A stretch of 64,000 nucleotides of DNA from Leptospira fainei serovar Hurstbridge str. BUT 6 (GCF_000306235.2 NZ_AKWZ02000010.1:186001-250000); one strand, 5' to 3'; shown: positions 27,001 to 36,879, numbered from the stretch's first letter. Translations and numbers: made by a program. The notes: a model not told the origin generated them from the sequence alone.

Positions 27001-28734
27001 TCATTCCAATAACATCTCCAAATTCCCTTTTCCGGCGGGAACCATCGGCAAAACATGCAGCGTCGGATCCACAGGGATAACGGCAAAACCAGGACCTGGT
27101 TTAACGAGAAACTTCCGCAACTCGTCGATAGGATTCGCAACCTCCGCTAAATTCAAGCTCGGGATATCGAATGCCTGCGCGACGGCCGCCAATTTGGATT
27201 CACGCTCGTAAGAACTGCCGTAAAACCTACTTTGGAAGAAGAGTTCTTGCTGCTGACGAACCAATCCCAAATGCCGATTATCGAATATTAGAATTTTTAC
27301 ATTCGATTGCAGATCGGCCAGAGTATCCAATTCCTGAATATTCATCAAAATAGAACCGTCTCCCGAAATGCAAAGGACTGTCTTCTTCGGCATAGCTAAC
27401 GAAATTCCGATCGCGACCGGCAATCCAAAGCCCATCGTTCCAAGACCGCCTGAAGTAACCCAAGTCCGGCGATTTTGAAAAGGATAAAACTGGGCCACCC
27501 ACATTTGATGCTGGCCAACGTCGCTCGTTAATATCGCGTCGGACCCGAGCGATTCTTTGCAAATCTTCAAAATCACATCCGGTGAAAACCCGCCGTTAGT
27601 TCGGAGATTCGGAAGCGGAAATAGTGCCTTCCAGCTCGAGACGAGCGAATTCCATTCCCCCCTTCTTCGTGAGGGAATTCCAACGGCGTTCTTCAGAAAA
27701 TCATACAAATCCGTCTGAAAGGAAAGATCCGGCTTTCGCAGCTTCCCGATCTCTCGAGGATCGATGTCGACATGAACGACTTTTGCGTTCGGGCAGAATG
27801 TTTCCAACTTTCCAGTAGCTCTGTCGTCGAATCTTACTCCGAACGCCAATAGTAAATCAGATTCTTCTAATACTAAATTCGTAAACGGAGCGCCGTGCAT
27901 TCCCAACATTCCTAAAGACAAACGATGATTTTGAGGAAAGCAATCCAAACCCATTAACGTCGAAGTCACCGGAATATCCTGGGATTCCGCAAAATCCCGT
28001 AACAGATATTCCGCTGCTGCGAGTTTGACTCCGCCGCCGATATACAAAACCGGTCGTTTACAATCCCGTAGAAGCTCGCAAAAGCTTACAAACTTCTCTT
28101 CGAAAAAAGGGTCCACAAACGTTATTTTCCCGGATGTTTCCAAAAGATCCCACTCTTCCAAGGTCTTTTCCCAATCCCCCTCGTACGGAGATAGTTGAAC
28201 GTCTTTCGGAATATCTATCCATACTGGTCCCGGACGGCCCTCTTCGGCAATTTGAAATGCTTCGCTTAACGCGGAGATTAATTCCTGAACTGATCGAACA
28301 ATATAATTCCTTTTTGTAATAGGCTTCGATAGTCCGTATGTATCTATTTCCTGAAACGCGTCCGTACCGATCAAAGATGTCGAGACCTGTCCGGTAATCG
28401 CCACTAGAGGCACTGAATCGCATTTAGCATCGGCGATTGCCGTTACAAGATTTGTCGCTCCCGGTCCCGACGAAGCCAGGCAAACCGCTACCGCTCCGGT
28501 TGCCCTCGCTATTCCTTGGGCAATAAACCCTGCACCTTGTTCATTGCGGGCTAGAATATGGCGAATTCCGCTGCCATGTAAAGCATCGTATAGCGGTAGG
28601 TTTGCTCCTCCCGGAATTCCCACAACCGTTTCGATTCCTTTATGTAAAAGAAAATGAACGACAATCTCGGCCCCGTTTGTAGGAGCATTCGAATTTTGTG
28701 ATATATCCTTTTCCAATACGGTCTTAGTTTTCAT
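27001..28734 (-). CDS. ilvB: Acetolactate synthase large subunit
   Basis: 577 residues, full length for the catalytic subunit that condenses two pyruvates (or pyruvate and 2-oxobutyrate) at the start of Val/Leu/Ile synthesis. The ThDP-activating Glu is in ARNEQGAGFIAQGIARATG. The FAD-binding middle domain has LLLAFGVRFDDRATG. The C-terminal ThDP domain has TSGGLGTMGFGLP and GDGSILMNIQEL, the latter being the diphosphate-binding motif, with Asn/Asp in the later LIFDNRHLGL. ATG 28734 follows GAGGAAAAAA. No regulatory subunit (ilvN) is adjacent. Expression is very likely controlled by the attenuator described upstream. Confidence 0.92.
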   Translation of the reverse strand: MKTKTVLEKDISQNSNAPTNGAEIVVHFLLHKGIETVVGIPGGANLPLYDALHGSGIRHILARNEQGAGFIAQGIARATGAVAVCLASSGPGATNLVTAIADAKCDSVPLVAITGQVSTSLIGTDAFQEIDTYGLSKPITKRNYIVRSVQELISALSEAFQIAEEGRPGPVWIDIPKDVQLSPYEGDWEKTLEEWDLLETSGKITFVDPFFEEKFVSFCELLRDCKRPVLYIGGGVKLAAAEYLLRDFAESQDIPVTSTLMGLDCFPQNHRLSLGMLGMHGAPFTNLVLEESDLLLAFGVRFDDRATGKLETFCPNAKVVHVDIDPREIGKLRKPDLSFQTDLYDFLKNAVGIPSRRRGEWNSLVSSWKALFPLPNLRTNGGFSPDVILKICKESLGSDAILTSDVGQHQMWVAQFYPFQNRRTWVTSGGLGTMGFGLPVAIGISLAMPKKTVLCISGDGSILMNIQELDTLADLQSNVKILIFDNRHLGLVRQQQELFFQSRFYGSSYERESKLAAVAQAFDIPSLNLAEVANPIDELRKFLVKPGPGFAVIPVDPTLHVLPMVPAGKGNLEMLLE

Positions 28735-28758
28735 TTTTTTCCTCTACGTAAAATCGAT

Positions 28759-28798
28759 AAAAAAAGCCCCCCTCGGCTTTAGCCGAGGGGGGCTTTTT
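28759..28798 (-). terminator. Attenuator terminator upstream of ilvB
   Basis: A very strong GC-rich inverted repeat: AGCCCCCCTCGGCT pairs with AGCCGAGGGGGGCT across a short loop, the stem is extended by A/T pairs, and the minus strand continues into seven T residues (28765-28759). It sits 25 nt before the ilvB ATG and 27 nt after the stop of the leader ORF, so it cannot be the terminator of an upstream gene on this strand. Confidence 0.85.
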
Positions 28799-28824
28799 CG
28801 AAGATTGCTGTCTGCGAATGATCC

Positions 28825-28923
28825 CTACGGCGTAAAGCCAAGCCAAGGTAGCGTTACCACTACCAGCATCCATTCGACCAACCAAAGGGTGGTTACACTA
28901 GACTGTTGTTTTACGGAATTCAT
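28825..28923 (-). CDS. ilvB leader peptide, Val/Leu-rich
   Basis: A 32-codon frame with ATG at 28923 and TAG at 28825-28827. Residues 13-25 read LWLVEWMLVVVTL, of which eight are Leu or Val, including three consecutive Val codons; overall 6 Val and 5 Leu in 32. There is no Ile. Stalling at these codons during Val or Leu shortage would be the sensor. The coding RNA contains a small hairpin GGTAG/CTACC over the Val-Thr-Leu codons. GGCTTT near the stop could pair with AAAGCC in the terminator 5' arm as an antiterminator. The ribosome-binding site is weak. The role follows the well-known logic of ilv/leu leaders in enterobacteria; this particular peptide is read directly from the DNA. Confidence 0.72.
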   Translation of the reverse strand: MNSVKQQSSVTTLWLVEWMLVVVTLPWLGFTP

Positions 28924-28966
28924 TCTAAACTTAATAAAAGCCTTACGGCCTTCGCCCATTCGAATA

Positions 28967-28972
28967 ATTATA
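28967..28972 (-). promoter_or_regulatory. Putative -10 element for the ilvB leader transcript
   Basis: TATAAT occurs on the minus strand about 44 nt before the leader-peptide ATG. The upstream region is A/T-rich with no good -35 hexamer at 17 nt, so this is tentative. Confidence 0.35.
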
Positions 28973-29079
28973 TTTTAAAATTGCAAGATTTTTTTATTCT
29001 AGCCGAAATCTGCGTGAAAGTTCCGATTTTTGTTTCCAACTAAAAAAATCCGTGCACAATCCTGAAAACGAGGATAATT

Positions 29080-29448
29080 ATGATCGGTGCCGCTAAAAGT
29101 GTTCAATATTTCGGAATGTATCTTGTTTTTGAAGGAATTCTTTTATTAATCATTCCTGATTTCTTTCTAAATCTCTTCCTTCTTCAGGCGGCCGACGTGT
29201 GGGTCCGAATTACCGGCCTTTGTCTAATGATTCTCGGTTATTTTTATTTCAATATGGGAAATCAAAATGTCAGGCCATTTTTGGTTCTTTCTACCCATAC
29301 TCGGACATTTCAATTCATAATTTTAGGAATCTTCGTTGCACTGGAATGGATCGGGCCGACCATTCTTATAGCCGGTGGAGTTGAACTTCTCGCCGGTATT
29401 TGGACCTTTTTTGAATTGCGTAACGAGGCGAGAACCGTTCGAAAATAG
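29080..29448 (+). CDS. Small four-helix membrane protein of unknown function
   Basis: 122 residues with four hydrophobic helices separated by short loops: YLVFEGILLLIIPDFFLNLF, ITGLCLMILGYFYFNMG, FIILGIFVALEWIG and ILIAGGVELLAGIWTF. It resembles small uncharacterised inner-membrane proteins and I can name no family. Start ATG 29080 is preceded by GAGGATAATT. It lies 60 nt before the thiol peroxidase gene on the same strand, so the two may share a transcript. Confidence 0.65.
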   Translation: MIGAAKSVQYFGMYLVFEGILLLIIPDFFLNLFLLQAADVWVRITGLCLMILGYFYFNMGNQNVRPFLVLSTHTRTFQFIILGIFVALEWIGPTILIAGGVELLAGIWTFFELRNEARTVRK

Positions 29449-29508
29449 ACTCGCGCAATTTCCCAACTCGAAGTTCTATAAGGAGTCTAATCTGCTAAGG
29501 AAAAAATC

Positions 29509-30024
29509 ATGGCAAATGTCACATTAAAAGGAAGTCCCGTTCAATTGGAAGGGAAGTTGGTACAAGTAGGAGACAAAGCTCCTGACTTTGCTGGAACTGC
29601 AAAGGATCTCAGCTCGAAAAGTTTAAAAGACTTCGCGGACAAAGTAAAAATTTTAGTCGGAGTTCCCAGTCTTGACACCTCGGTTTGTGCTCTGGAAACG
29701 AAGAAATTTCACGAGAGAGCGGCAAAGTTGGACGGAATCGTCACGATCGTAATTTCCGGAGACCTCCCGTTCGCAATGAACCGATTTTGCACGACTGAAG
29801 GAATCGACTCACCGAACTTAGTCACCCTCTCTCAGTTTCGGGATTTTTCCTTCTCGAAGGCTTTTGGGACGCATATCGCCGACGGCGGACTCAAAGGCTT
29901 ATCGGCAAGGGCCGTGTTTGTTTTAGATAAGAACAATACCGTAAAGTATGCGGAGCTAGTGCCGGAAATCGCCAGCGAACCTAATTACGAGGCGGCCGTC
30001 GCCGAGGCGAAGAAACTAATTTAG
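29509..30024 (+). CDS. tpx: Thiol peroxidase (atypical 2-Cys peroxiredoxin)
   Basis: 171 residues, as usual for Tpx. The peroxidatic Cys is in [11 protein letters not shown] (Cys60) and the resolving Cys in MNRFCTTEG (Cys94), with the expected spacing for an intramolecular disulfide recycled by thioredoxin. The Thr that activates the peroxidatic Cys and a later Arg ([10 protein letters not shown]) are present. It reduces hydrogen peroxide and alkyl hydroperoxides in cytoplasm or periplasm; no signal peptide is seen, so cytoplasm is assumed. ATG 29509 follows AAGGAAAA. Confidence 0.92.
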   Translation: MANVTLKGSPVQLEGKLVQVGDKAPDFAGTAKDLSSKSLKDFADKVKILVGVPSLDTSVCALETKKFHERAAKLDGIVTIVISGDLPFAMNRFCTTEGIDSPNLVTLSQFRDFSFSKAFGTHIADGGLKGLSARAVFVLDKNNTVKYAELVPEIASEPNYEAAVAEAKKLI

Positions 30025-30054
30025 AGATCCTATTCTTAAGATGAAGTCCTAAAT

Positions 30055-30087
30055 AAAAAACCCTTTCCCGGCAAAGCCGAGAAAGGG
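30055..30087 (-). terminator. Intrinsic terminator for the aldehyde dehydrogenase gene
   Basis: CCCTTTC and GAAAGGG (30061-30087) enclose an inner CGGC/GCCG stem. On the minus strand the hairpin runs into TTTTTT (30060-30055), so it terminates the gene at 30113. On the plus strand, for tpx, there is no U-tract. Confidence 0.8.
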
Positions 30088-30112
30088 TAAGAAAGATCGG
30101 TTTTCGATTTTA

Positions 30113-31603
30113 TTAAACGAAGAACTTTTTAGTGAATTGAATCATCTTATCCACGAAACCGGTGTAAGGAGGATACAGCATATCGATCGAAGCGAAAGCT
30201 GCCTGTTTAAATACGGATTTTTCATGGGAGAAAGTTTTAAATCCCCACCAGCCATGATAGCTACCGTGTCCGGAATGGTTTATCCCTCCGAAAGGCAAAT
30301 GAGGATTCACCAAATGCACGATTACCTCGTTCACCGAAGCTCCGCCTGAAGAAGTCTCTCTCAATACCTTCGAGATTGCTCTATTATTTTTTCCGAATAC
30401 GTATAAAGCTAACGGCTTCGGTCTCGAAACTACTTTCTCGATCGCCTCGTCCAATGTCTTATAAGTGAGAATTGGCATGACAGGCCCGAAAATTTCATCT
30501 TCCATGATATGGGAATTTGCAGGAACGTTCGTTAACAGCGTTGGAGCGATATAATTCTGAGCGGAATCCGTATCGCCTCCCATCACGACTTTCGCCCCCT
30601 TTTCCACTGCTTCATGGATATAACCCGACACCCTCTGGAAATTCCGTTGGTTGACTAAGCGGCAAAAATCCGGATTTTGTTTGATGGATTCGTCCGATTT
30701 ACCGTAGAAACTAGCGACCGCTTCTTTTGCGTATTTTACGAACTCATCCGTTTTTCCTTCCGGAAGTAGAAGGTAATCCGGAGCGACGCAAGTTTGACCG
30801 GCATTCATGATTTTTCCCCACATGAGTTTTTTAGCCGCTTTCTTTAAATCTGCGTCCGGTACGATGATCGCCGGAGATTTTCCTCCCAATTCCAAAGTCA
30901 CCGTAGAAAGATTTTTTGCTGCGGCGGCCATGACGATTTTCCCCACATGCGTACTGCCGGTGAAGAAAATATGATCGAAAGGAAGTTCCATTAATGCCGT
31001 TGATACGGTATGGTCTCCTTCGAAGACCGCTACCTCTTCTTCGGGAAATGTCTCCTTAACGAGTTTTACCAGAAGTTTGGAAATTTCCGGGGTAAATTCC
31101 GAAGGTTTGATGATCGCCGTATTTCCGGCTGCGATTGCGGCAACCAGAGGAGCTATCGCCAAATAAAAAGGATAGTTCCAAGGAGCGATAATCAAACTGA
31201 CTCCTTTAGGTTCATAAACCACTTTGCTGGAAGCACCGAATAAGGACATTGGAGTTTTTACCGGAACGGGTCTCATCCAACTCTTAACGTTGCGAATGGC
31301 ATCGTTCAGTTCTCCGATGGACGGCATAATTTCCGTGAGATCGGTCTCATGATAAGCCTTTCGAAAATCCTTTTGAAGAGCTTGCTTGATCTCCGGAGTC
31401 AGTCTTTCGACCGTGGCTTTAAGTTTTTTTAGACGTAGAATCCTGTCCTTCGCCTTTGTAAGCTTTAAGACCGTATGAAATTGGCGTTGTTGTAGCTTAA
31501 AAATTCTCTCCATTTCCTTTGGATTGGCGGGCGGAAAAACGACCATGCTGGCCGGAGGGGCGGAAGCTGTCGTTGTGGGATTTGGGGTTGCTGTCGTTGG
31601 CAT
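30113..31603 (-). CDS. NAD(P)-dependent aldehyde dehydrogenase, class-3/fatty-aldehyde-like
   Basis: 496 residues. The catalytic Cys is in [13 protein letters not shown] (about Cys272) and the general-base Glu in TLELGGKSP (about Glu238). [12 protein letters not shown] and [11 protein letters not shown] contribute to cofactor binding. Absence of the extra internal segments and the C-terminal tail with [12 protein letters not shown] resemble the class-3 fatty-aldehyde branch. The first 20 residues are Thr/Pro/Ala-rich and probably disordered. ATG 31603 follows AAGGAGCG. It oxidises an aldehyde to the acid, probably for lipid or detoxification purposes. Confidence 0.9.
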   Translation of the reverse strand: MPTTATPNPTTTASAPPASMVVFPPANPKEMERIFKLQQRQFHTVLKLTKAKDRILRLKKLKATVERLTPEIKQALQKDFRKAYHETDLTEIMPSIGELNDAIRNVKSWMRPVPVKTPMSLFGASSKVVYEPKGVSLIIAPWNYPFYLAIAPLVAAIAAGNTAIIKPSEFTPEISKLLVKLVKETFPEEEVAVFEGDHTVSTALMELPFDHIFFTGSTHVGKIVMAAAAKNLSTVTLELGGKSPAIIVPDADLKKAAKKLMWGKIMNAGQTCVAPDYLLLPEGKTDEFVKYAKEAVASFYGKSDESIKQNPDFCRLVNQRNFQRVSGYIHEAVEKGAKVVMGGDTDSAQNYIAPTLLTNVPANSHIMEDEIFGPVMPILTYKTLDEAIEKVVSRPKPLALYVFGKNNRAISKVLRETSSGGASVNEVIVHLVNPHLPFGGINHSGHGSYHGWWGFKTFSHEKSVFKQAAFASIDMLYPPYTGFVDKMIQFTKKFFV

Positions 31604-32019
31604 GAAAAGCGCTCCTTATTCAGGTGGTTCTACCCTTTTGGGTTGGGTTTTCGAGTCGGGAACCAAGGTAATATAAAACCAAATTTAAGAAGAAGAAGCA
31701 ACCTTTTTATTGAATGATCATTCCGTAACAGTTGTAGAATTTTCCTTCTAAAAAGGGGGATTTTCGGTTACTAGCGAACAGTTGCGCAATCAAACTAATC
31801 GGAAAAACCGCCCCGAAAATTACTACAAAAGGTCTATTTTTTATTTCTAAAGTGACTAACTTGCTTTTTTATGCGAAGCACAAATAATTTGTCTCTTTAT
31901 GCTGTGGAATCTAACTATTTTCCCCGTATAATTCGTTTAGCAACGGATTATTTTTAACATAAATCAAATTTGCAAAATCTTGACAAAGAACGGCGACGTT
32001 TCCCAGAGTTATATACGAT
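31604..32019. other. 416-nt intergenic region between divergent genes
   Basis: It holds the divergent 5' regions of the aldehyde dehydrogenase and the HDOD gene. Near the dehydrogenase there is a nested inverted repeat (GGTTC/GAACC around ACCC/GGGT, 31626-31665). On the HDOD side TTGACA lies at 31980-31985 with no good -10 at 17 nt, and TATATA occurs shortly before the ATG. I see no gene or terminator in the middle. Confidence 0.5.
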
Positions 32020-33543
32020 ATGAGCCAAGGAAAAGCCCTTGAACTGTTCCACCATAAAGATTACGGAGTCTTCAGCAATCTGAAGGACTTGAATCAACCA
32101 ATTCAGGAAAATCTACCATTCCATTTCAAATTTCATAATCTAACCGAAAACGTGGATAATGTTCTCGCGAGAGTTCTGGATCGATATCTATTGCATTTGG
32201 ATATAATTTTCGTAAGAGATTCGGTTCTTGCCGCCCTAAAAGAAACGATTACGAATACGATCAAAGCAAATGTTAAACGAATTTATTTCAGGGAATTGCA
32301 GGCGGATATCCAGAATCCGGCGGTATATAGAAGTAAAATCGTAGGTTTCAAAAAATCGTATCTTGATAATAAGGAAAAATACGAGGACCTGCTATTTAAA
32401 AATAATTATGTGGTCCTGGTTTCATTCATACACAGTAAAGACGCGATACGTATTCGCGTGATGAATAACGTTAAATTAAGTCCTGAAGAAGTCGATCGGA
32501 TCAACCAAAGGATCGAAAAGGCCAAAACTTATAACGACTTGGCGGAAGCCTTCGTGGAAAAAGGCGACGAGACCGAAGGCGCGGGACTCGGCTTAATCAT
32601 GACTTTGATGATGTTGAAAAACGACGGACTTGGCGCCAGTTCCTATAGAGTGGAAAGCCAAGGCAACAACACTTCGGTCATTATCGATATTCCGATTAGA
32701 ATCCAACGCGAGAATATCCAACTTCAAAAAGCTGACGAGATTATTAAGCAGGTCGATCAGTTACCTACCTTTCCTAAAGCGATTCAGGACATCCAAGCGA
32801 CGATCGATAAACCGAATTCAAGTATCGGTCAGATCGCGGAGATGATCAAACGTGACGTGGCATTATCTGCGAATATTCTTAAGCTGGCAAACTCCGCCGC
32901 TTTTCGTCGGGGAGGTAAAGTCGAATCCTTGGATCGCGCAATCCAATTAATCGGACTCAAAGAACTTCAAGTCCTTCTTTATTCGCTGGGAACCAAACAG
33001 ATTTTGGAGGAAAAATTTCCTGCCTTCCTTGCAATTTGGGAAAAATCGAACCAGTGCGCATATTACTGCAAGCTGATCGCGCTGAGACTATCCATGCAAA
33101 AGGATACGGTGAGTAATTTAATGTCGGTCGCTCTATTGCACGATATCGGAGAAATCATTCTTCTTTCTCTTGAATCGGGAAAGATGAATAAAATCCAAAA
33201 TTACTCAGCTTCGAAAGAAATAGCTTCCGCCATAACTTTAGAAGAAGCAGCCTTCGGAATTACGCATACGAAGATCGGTGCATTGATTTCCGAGAAATGG
33301 AATTTTCCGGAACTCTATTCGCGTGGAATGGAATATCACCATCGCCCTCTTTTGGCGGAAGAGCATTACAAAGAAATTATTTTCCCCATTTACTTGGCGG
33401 ACACGATGATAAAAATTAATAATGAAGAGGCGAAGTACTCGGAAATTCCGGAAGAAGTCTTAAAGTATTGTAAATTTTTTACTTCAGGTGATTTTCATTC
33501 CTTTAGGACTAAAGCCTTGGAAAGTTTCGAGGCTACATTATAA
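32020..33543 (+). CDS. HATPase-like plus HDOD-domain signalling protein
   Basis: 507 residues, no membrane segment. Residues 1-235 look like a divergent histidine-kinase-type ATPase: an N-box-like [13 protein letters not shown] and a clear G2 box [12 protein letters not shown], but no dimerisation or H-box domain. Residues 245-507 are an HDOD domain: [45 protein letters not shown] and [14 protein letters not shown] domains bind signalling partners and lack HD phosphohydrolase chemistry in most cases. The combination suggests an ATP-binding switch feeding an HDOD output. It has no obvious neighbour partner. The ATG at 32020 lacks a strong ribosome-binding site. Confidence 0.82.
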   Translation: MSQGKALELFHHKDYGVFSNLKDLNQPIQENLPFHFKFHNLTENVDNVLARVLDRYLLHLDIIFVRDSVLAALKETITNTIKANVKRIYFRELQADIQNPAVYRSKIVGFKKSYLDNKEKYEDLLFKNNYVVLVSFIHSKDAIRIRVMNNVKLSPEEVDRINQRIEKAKTYNDLAEAFVEKGDETEGAGLGLIMTLMMLKNDGLGASSYRVESQGNNTSVIIDIPIRIQRENIQLQKADEIIKQVDQLPTFPKAIQDIQATIDKPNSSIGQIAEMIKRDVALSANILKLANSAAFRRGGKVESLDRAIQLIGLKELQVLLYSLGTKQILEEKFPAFLAIWEKSNQCAYYCKLIALRLSMQKDTVSNLMSVALLHDIGEIILLSLESGKMNKIQNYSASKEIASAITLEEAAFGITHTKIGALISEKWNFPELYSRGMEYHHRPLLAEEHYKEIIFPIYLADTMIKINNEEAKYSEIPEEVLKYCKFFTSGDFHSFRTKALESFEATL

Positions 33544-33746
33544 GTAAGTTATTCATATTTTTAGAATTCATTCTAGTACATAAAATATTTCCATCGGAAT
33601 GCCAATATGTCGGCAATTACGATGGGATTTCTAACGTACGGTTGAAAATCGTCTTTACCTAAGGATGTTGTAATTTAAACCTTTGGGCATATTGCCATAA
33701 AGAAACTGCGAAACGATAATGTAGTCGTCTCTGGGAAGTTTCTTTT

Positions 33747-35048
33747 ATGGCCGATACTACAAAAAAAATATCAAAAATCTGGTTCGCACTCGGGCTTTGT
33801 TCTTTAATCTCCTGCTCGTCGCAGCAAAATCCTGATTACGCCTGGCTCCTAAGCCTTGCACAGGGGGCGACTCCCGTAGCCGCTCCGACAGGAAGCTCGG
33901 ATTTTAGCGTGCAAGTACAGGATGCTTCAACTCCCGTTGATTTTGCATTCGATACGACTCGAACTCTGACCGTAAACGTGCAGGTAATCGACCCTGTAGC
34001 TCCGGTCAATGGAAGCCTAGTGCAATTGACGGTCGCTTCCGCTACCCCGGGTACGCCGAGTAACAAATCGATTTTTACCGCATATACGAATACAAACGGG
34101 CAAGTAACCGGAAGCTTTACCGTCGACAGCGATACGAATACTGTGCATCTTCAAGTACAGGCTTATGGAAAATTCTACGACATTGATATCAATATTACTA
34201 ACGTAACGGTGATCAACCGTAGGATTTCCATCTCGTTTACGGCAAATGAAACCCTTTTAGTCGATACGGACGGAGACGGGGTTCCGGACGTGAACGACGC
34301 TTATCCTCTGGATCCGACTCGAGCCTTTATCGTTCGGATCCCCGTATCGGATTACTACACTATAGCTTTCGAAGATTTATTTCCTAACGAGGGGGACGCG
34401 GACTTTAATGATTATGCGGTTCGTACCTATTTCGAAGAGGATTTGAATGCTAAGGGAGGAGTGGCGCGAGTTCGAGGTTATTTTACGCATGTAGCCAAAG
34501 GAGCCGCCTACAATCATACGCTTCATTTTAGTTTGCCGAACGCTGCCTCCGTAAGTTCCTACACTCTGAATCGCCTAGGATATGATGGAACGACAGTCGA
34601 GCAAGCATTAAGCGGAACAGGGCCGGCGATCTCAGGCTTGGAAATACTCGGCAACAGCTCTACGACTATCCAGTCCTGGAATTCCAGAAAAACGGACACA
34701 TTTCATGTCGGGAAATCGGCTCATTTGGAAGTCATTCTTTCCGCGCCGATATCCACTACAAACTTAGGTCCACCGCCGTTCGATACGTATCTGCACGTAA
34801 TCAATACGAATAAGGACATTCACGCAGCCGGTAAATTCTTCGATGCAAAGGGCGCCGACTTATATAGAGATTCTACTGGATTCCCTTGGTATTTATTGAT
34901 TCCGGGTAATTTTTTATGGCCCTACGAAGGAGAGAATATCCGAATTCCTTATTCTCAGTTCAAAACTTGGTACGAGTCGTTGGGAACCACGGACATCGAT
35001 TGGTATCGAAATCCTGACAAGACGAAAGTATTCCAATCCACACCATAA
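33747..35048 (+). CDS. LruC-domain lipoprotein
   Basis: 433 residues. A signal peptide ends in a lipobox LISC (Cys23), so it is a predicted lipoprotein. Residues 50-165 are Ser/Thr-rich with a carboxypeptidase-like or Ig-like beta module. DTDGDGVPDVNDAYPLDP is a calcium-binding-like Asp repeat, followed by the LruC domain with FEDLFPNEGDADFNDYAV and a long beta-rich tail. LruC of pathogenic Leptospira is an outer-membrane lipoprotein linked to recurrent uveitis antibody responses. This is a family member, not necessarily the same antigen. An intrinsic terminator follows. Confidence 0.85.
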   Translation: MADTTKKISKIWFALGLCSLISCSSQQNPDYAWLLSLAQGATPVAAPTGSSDFSVQVQDASTPVDFAFDTTRTLTVNVQVIDPVAPVNGSLVQLTVASATPGTPSNKSIFTAYTNTNGQVTGSFTVDSDTNTVHLQVQAYGKFYDIDINITNVTVINRRISISFTANETLLVDTDGDGVPDVNDAYPLDPTRAFIVRIPVSDYYTIAFEDLFPNEGDADFNDYAVRTYFEEDLNAKGGVARVRGYFTHVAKGAAYNHTLHFSLPNAASVSSYTLNRLGYDGTTVEQALSGTGPAISGLEILGNSSTTIQSWNSRKTDTFHVGKSAHLEVILSAPISTTNLGPPPFDTYLHVINTNKDIHAAGKFFDAKGADLYRDSTGFPWYLLIPGNFLWPYEGENIRIPYSQFKTWYESLGTTDIDWYRNPDKTKVFQSTP

Positions 35049-35083
35049 CTAACTCCTGAAAGAGTATTAAGAGCATCCTTCGA

Positions 35084-35120
35084 CCCTTCCCTCATTCGGC
35101 CGGGGGAAGGGAATTTTTTT
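35084..35120 (+). terminator. Intrinsic terminator after the LruC-domain gene
   Basis: CCCTTCCC (35084-35091) pairs with GGGAAGGG (35104-35111), with an inner GC-rich loop, followed by AA and seven T residues. It lies 36 nt after the stop. Confidence 0.85.
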
Positions 35121-35149
35121 CCTTTCCCGGTTAGCGGAGTAGCTTTAAC

Positions 35150-36208
35150 GTGATCTATGTGGCGACGGGAATCCTAAAACCTAAGGACCTAAAGCGTCTT
35201 TCTATCGATCCGGCAACGGAGAAGGCCTTAGTATACTTCTTATCCCTCGTTGAGGAAATCTCGCCGATCGTCGCCTTGGATAAATTTAACACGATTCATT
35301 TTGCGAACGCTTCTTTTCAAAAGGAATTCCGCGTCCGATCTAGCATGATCGGCGTCAGTCTTTTCTCCATTCTAAAATTAGATTCGAAAGAGGAAGCCAA
35401 CCTCCGGGAAAATCTGAATAAATCCCGTAATATAAAATTGCAAAACCAAGAGTTTAGGAAGGGAAATAAATTTTACGGTTATACGGCGTTTCCTTTCGGA
35501 AACAGCACCGGCATGATCCTAAAGGATATTAGCCAAAACAAAAAACTGCAAAAGAAAATCGCAAATTTGCATACCAAGGTTCTTGCGTCTCAGGAAGAAG
35601 AACGCTCTCGCCTAGCGCGGGAACTCCATGACGGCGTTGGTCAACTCATCCTAGCGGCAAAATTGCATTTTCAGGCATACCAAAAATCCGCGGTTGATCA
35701 TGCCGATTCCTTCAAGTCCGGTCTCGGCCTGATAGATCGGGCAAGTCAGGAGCTAAGGGAAATCTACACGAACTTACAACCTTCTTCTTTAAAAGAACTC
35801 GGTCTAGAGTCGGCGCTTAACGCACTTGCAACGGGAATCTTTCCGCTTCAAAAAATAAAGGTAAAGACTGAATTCAAGGTCCCGGAAAAGATTCCCCAAG
35901 TCGTGCAAAACCAAGTCTTTAGAATTCTTCAGGAAATCTGCGCGAATATTCTGAAGCACGCTCAGGCCAATAGGGTGGAGATTCACATCACATCCGAAAA
36001 GGGCACCTTAGTCGTTTTCGCAAAAGATAACGGAAAAGGATTTCGAGAAAAGGAAGCTAGAATTAAACCAACCGGATTTGGCTTGGAAAACATCCGGCGT
36101 AGAGTCGAGGACATGAACGGAACTCTATTCTTAGAATCGGAACTCGGAATAGGTACGACCTATGTGCTTCGAATTCCGCTGAAACAACGTTCGAAGGAGA
36201 AGATATGA
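35150..36208 (+). CDS. NarL-class sensor histidine kinase (PAS, HisKA_3, HATPase)
   Basis: 352 residues, soluble. A PAS-like domain covers about 30-130 (EISPIVALDKFNTIHFANASF). A coiled coil leads to HisKA_3 with SRLARELHDGVGQLI (His160). The HATPase has N-box QEICANILKHAQANRVEI and G boxes DNGKGF and GFGLENIRRRV. Start GTG 35150 has GGAG about 11 nt upstream. The stop overlaps the response-regulator start by 4 nt, so the two form a two-component pair. Confidence 0.9.
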   Translation: MIYVATGILKPKDLKRLSIDPATEKALVYFLSLVEEISPIVALDKFNTIHFANASFQKEFRVRSSMIGVSLFSILKLDSKEEANLRENLNKSRNIKLQNQEFRKGNKFYGYTAFPFGNSTGMILKDISQNKKLQKKIANLHTKVLASQEEERSRLARELHDGVGQLILAAKLHFQAYQKSAVDHADSFKSGLGLIDRASQELREIYTNLQPSSLKELGLESALNALATGIFPLQKIKVKTEFKVPEKIPQVVQNQVFRILQEICANILKHAQANRVEIHITSEKGTLVVFAKDNGKGFREKEARIKPTGFGLENIRRRVEDMNGTLFLESELGIGTTYVLRIPLKQRSKEKI

Positions 36209-36879
36209 ACACCCAACCATCAACTTGTAAACTCTATCTCGTAGACGACCACGCGATCCTAAGGGAGGGACTCAGGTTGATTATTTCCGGCCAAGCCGAT
36301 CTACAAATCATCGGCGAGAACGGTAACGCCGAACAAGCCTTAGATGAGATCGGAAAATTAGAACCGGATATCGTCATAACCGATATTTCTATGCCCGGCG
36401 TCAGCGGTATCGATTTAGTGAAAGGAATCAAACGTTACTATCCTAAGATTCAAGTCATCATTCTCTCCAGACACGATAACGAAGAGTATATTCAAAAATT
36501 GGTCGATCTAGGAATTAACGGATACGTATTGAAGGACGATGCCGGAGAAGATTTGTTAAGAGCCATCGATGCAGTTCGCCGTAAAGAGACGTATCTTAGT
36601 CCTCGCATAGCAACTAGAGTCATTTCAGGGCTCAATAAGAAAAAAACGGGAGAGCAGTCCGAAGAAGGACCGTCCGTATTTTCGGTCCTATCCGATCGTG
36701 AACGCCAAATTCTAAAATTGATTTCGGAAGGTAACTCCAACGAAAAAATCGGTAAACTACTGCATATATCGCCGGCGACCGTCAAAGTTCATAGAGCGAA
36801 TATCATGAAGAAGTTGGATCTTCATAAGGTCGCGGATTTGGTAGTTTACGCGATTCGAGCCGGAATCGTGGAAAGTTAG
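36205..36879 (+). CDS. NarL/FixJ-family response regulator
   Basis: 224 residues. The receiver has the acidic pair in LVDDHAILREGL, the phospho-acceptor in VITDISMPGVSG (Asp60) and Lys in YVLKDDAGEDLL. The C-terminal LuxR-type helix-turn-helix has LSDRERQILKLISEGNSNEKIGKLL as its first part and TVKVHRANIMKKL as recognition helix. It is the cognate partner of the kinase at 35150, with ATGA overlap. Targets are unknown; the nearby LruC-domain gene upstream and DUF1554 gene downstream are possible but unproven. Confidence 0.93.
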   Translation: MNTQPSTCKLYLVDDHAILREGLRLIISGQADLQIIGENGNAEQALDEIGKLEPDIVITDISMPGVSGIDLVKGIKRYYPKIQVIILSRHDNEEYIQKLVDLGINGYVLKDDAGEDLLRAIDAVRRKETYLSPRIATRVISGLNKKKTGEQSEEGPSVFSVLSDRERQILKLISEGNSNEKIGKLLHISPATVKVHRANIMKKLDLHKVADLVVYAIRAGIVES

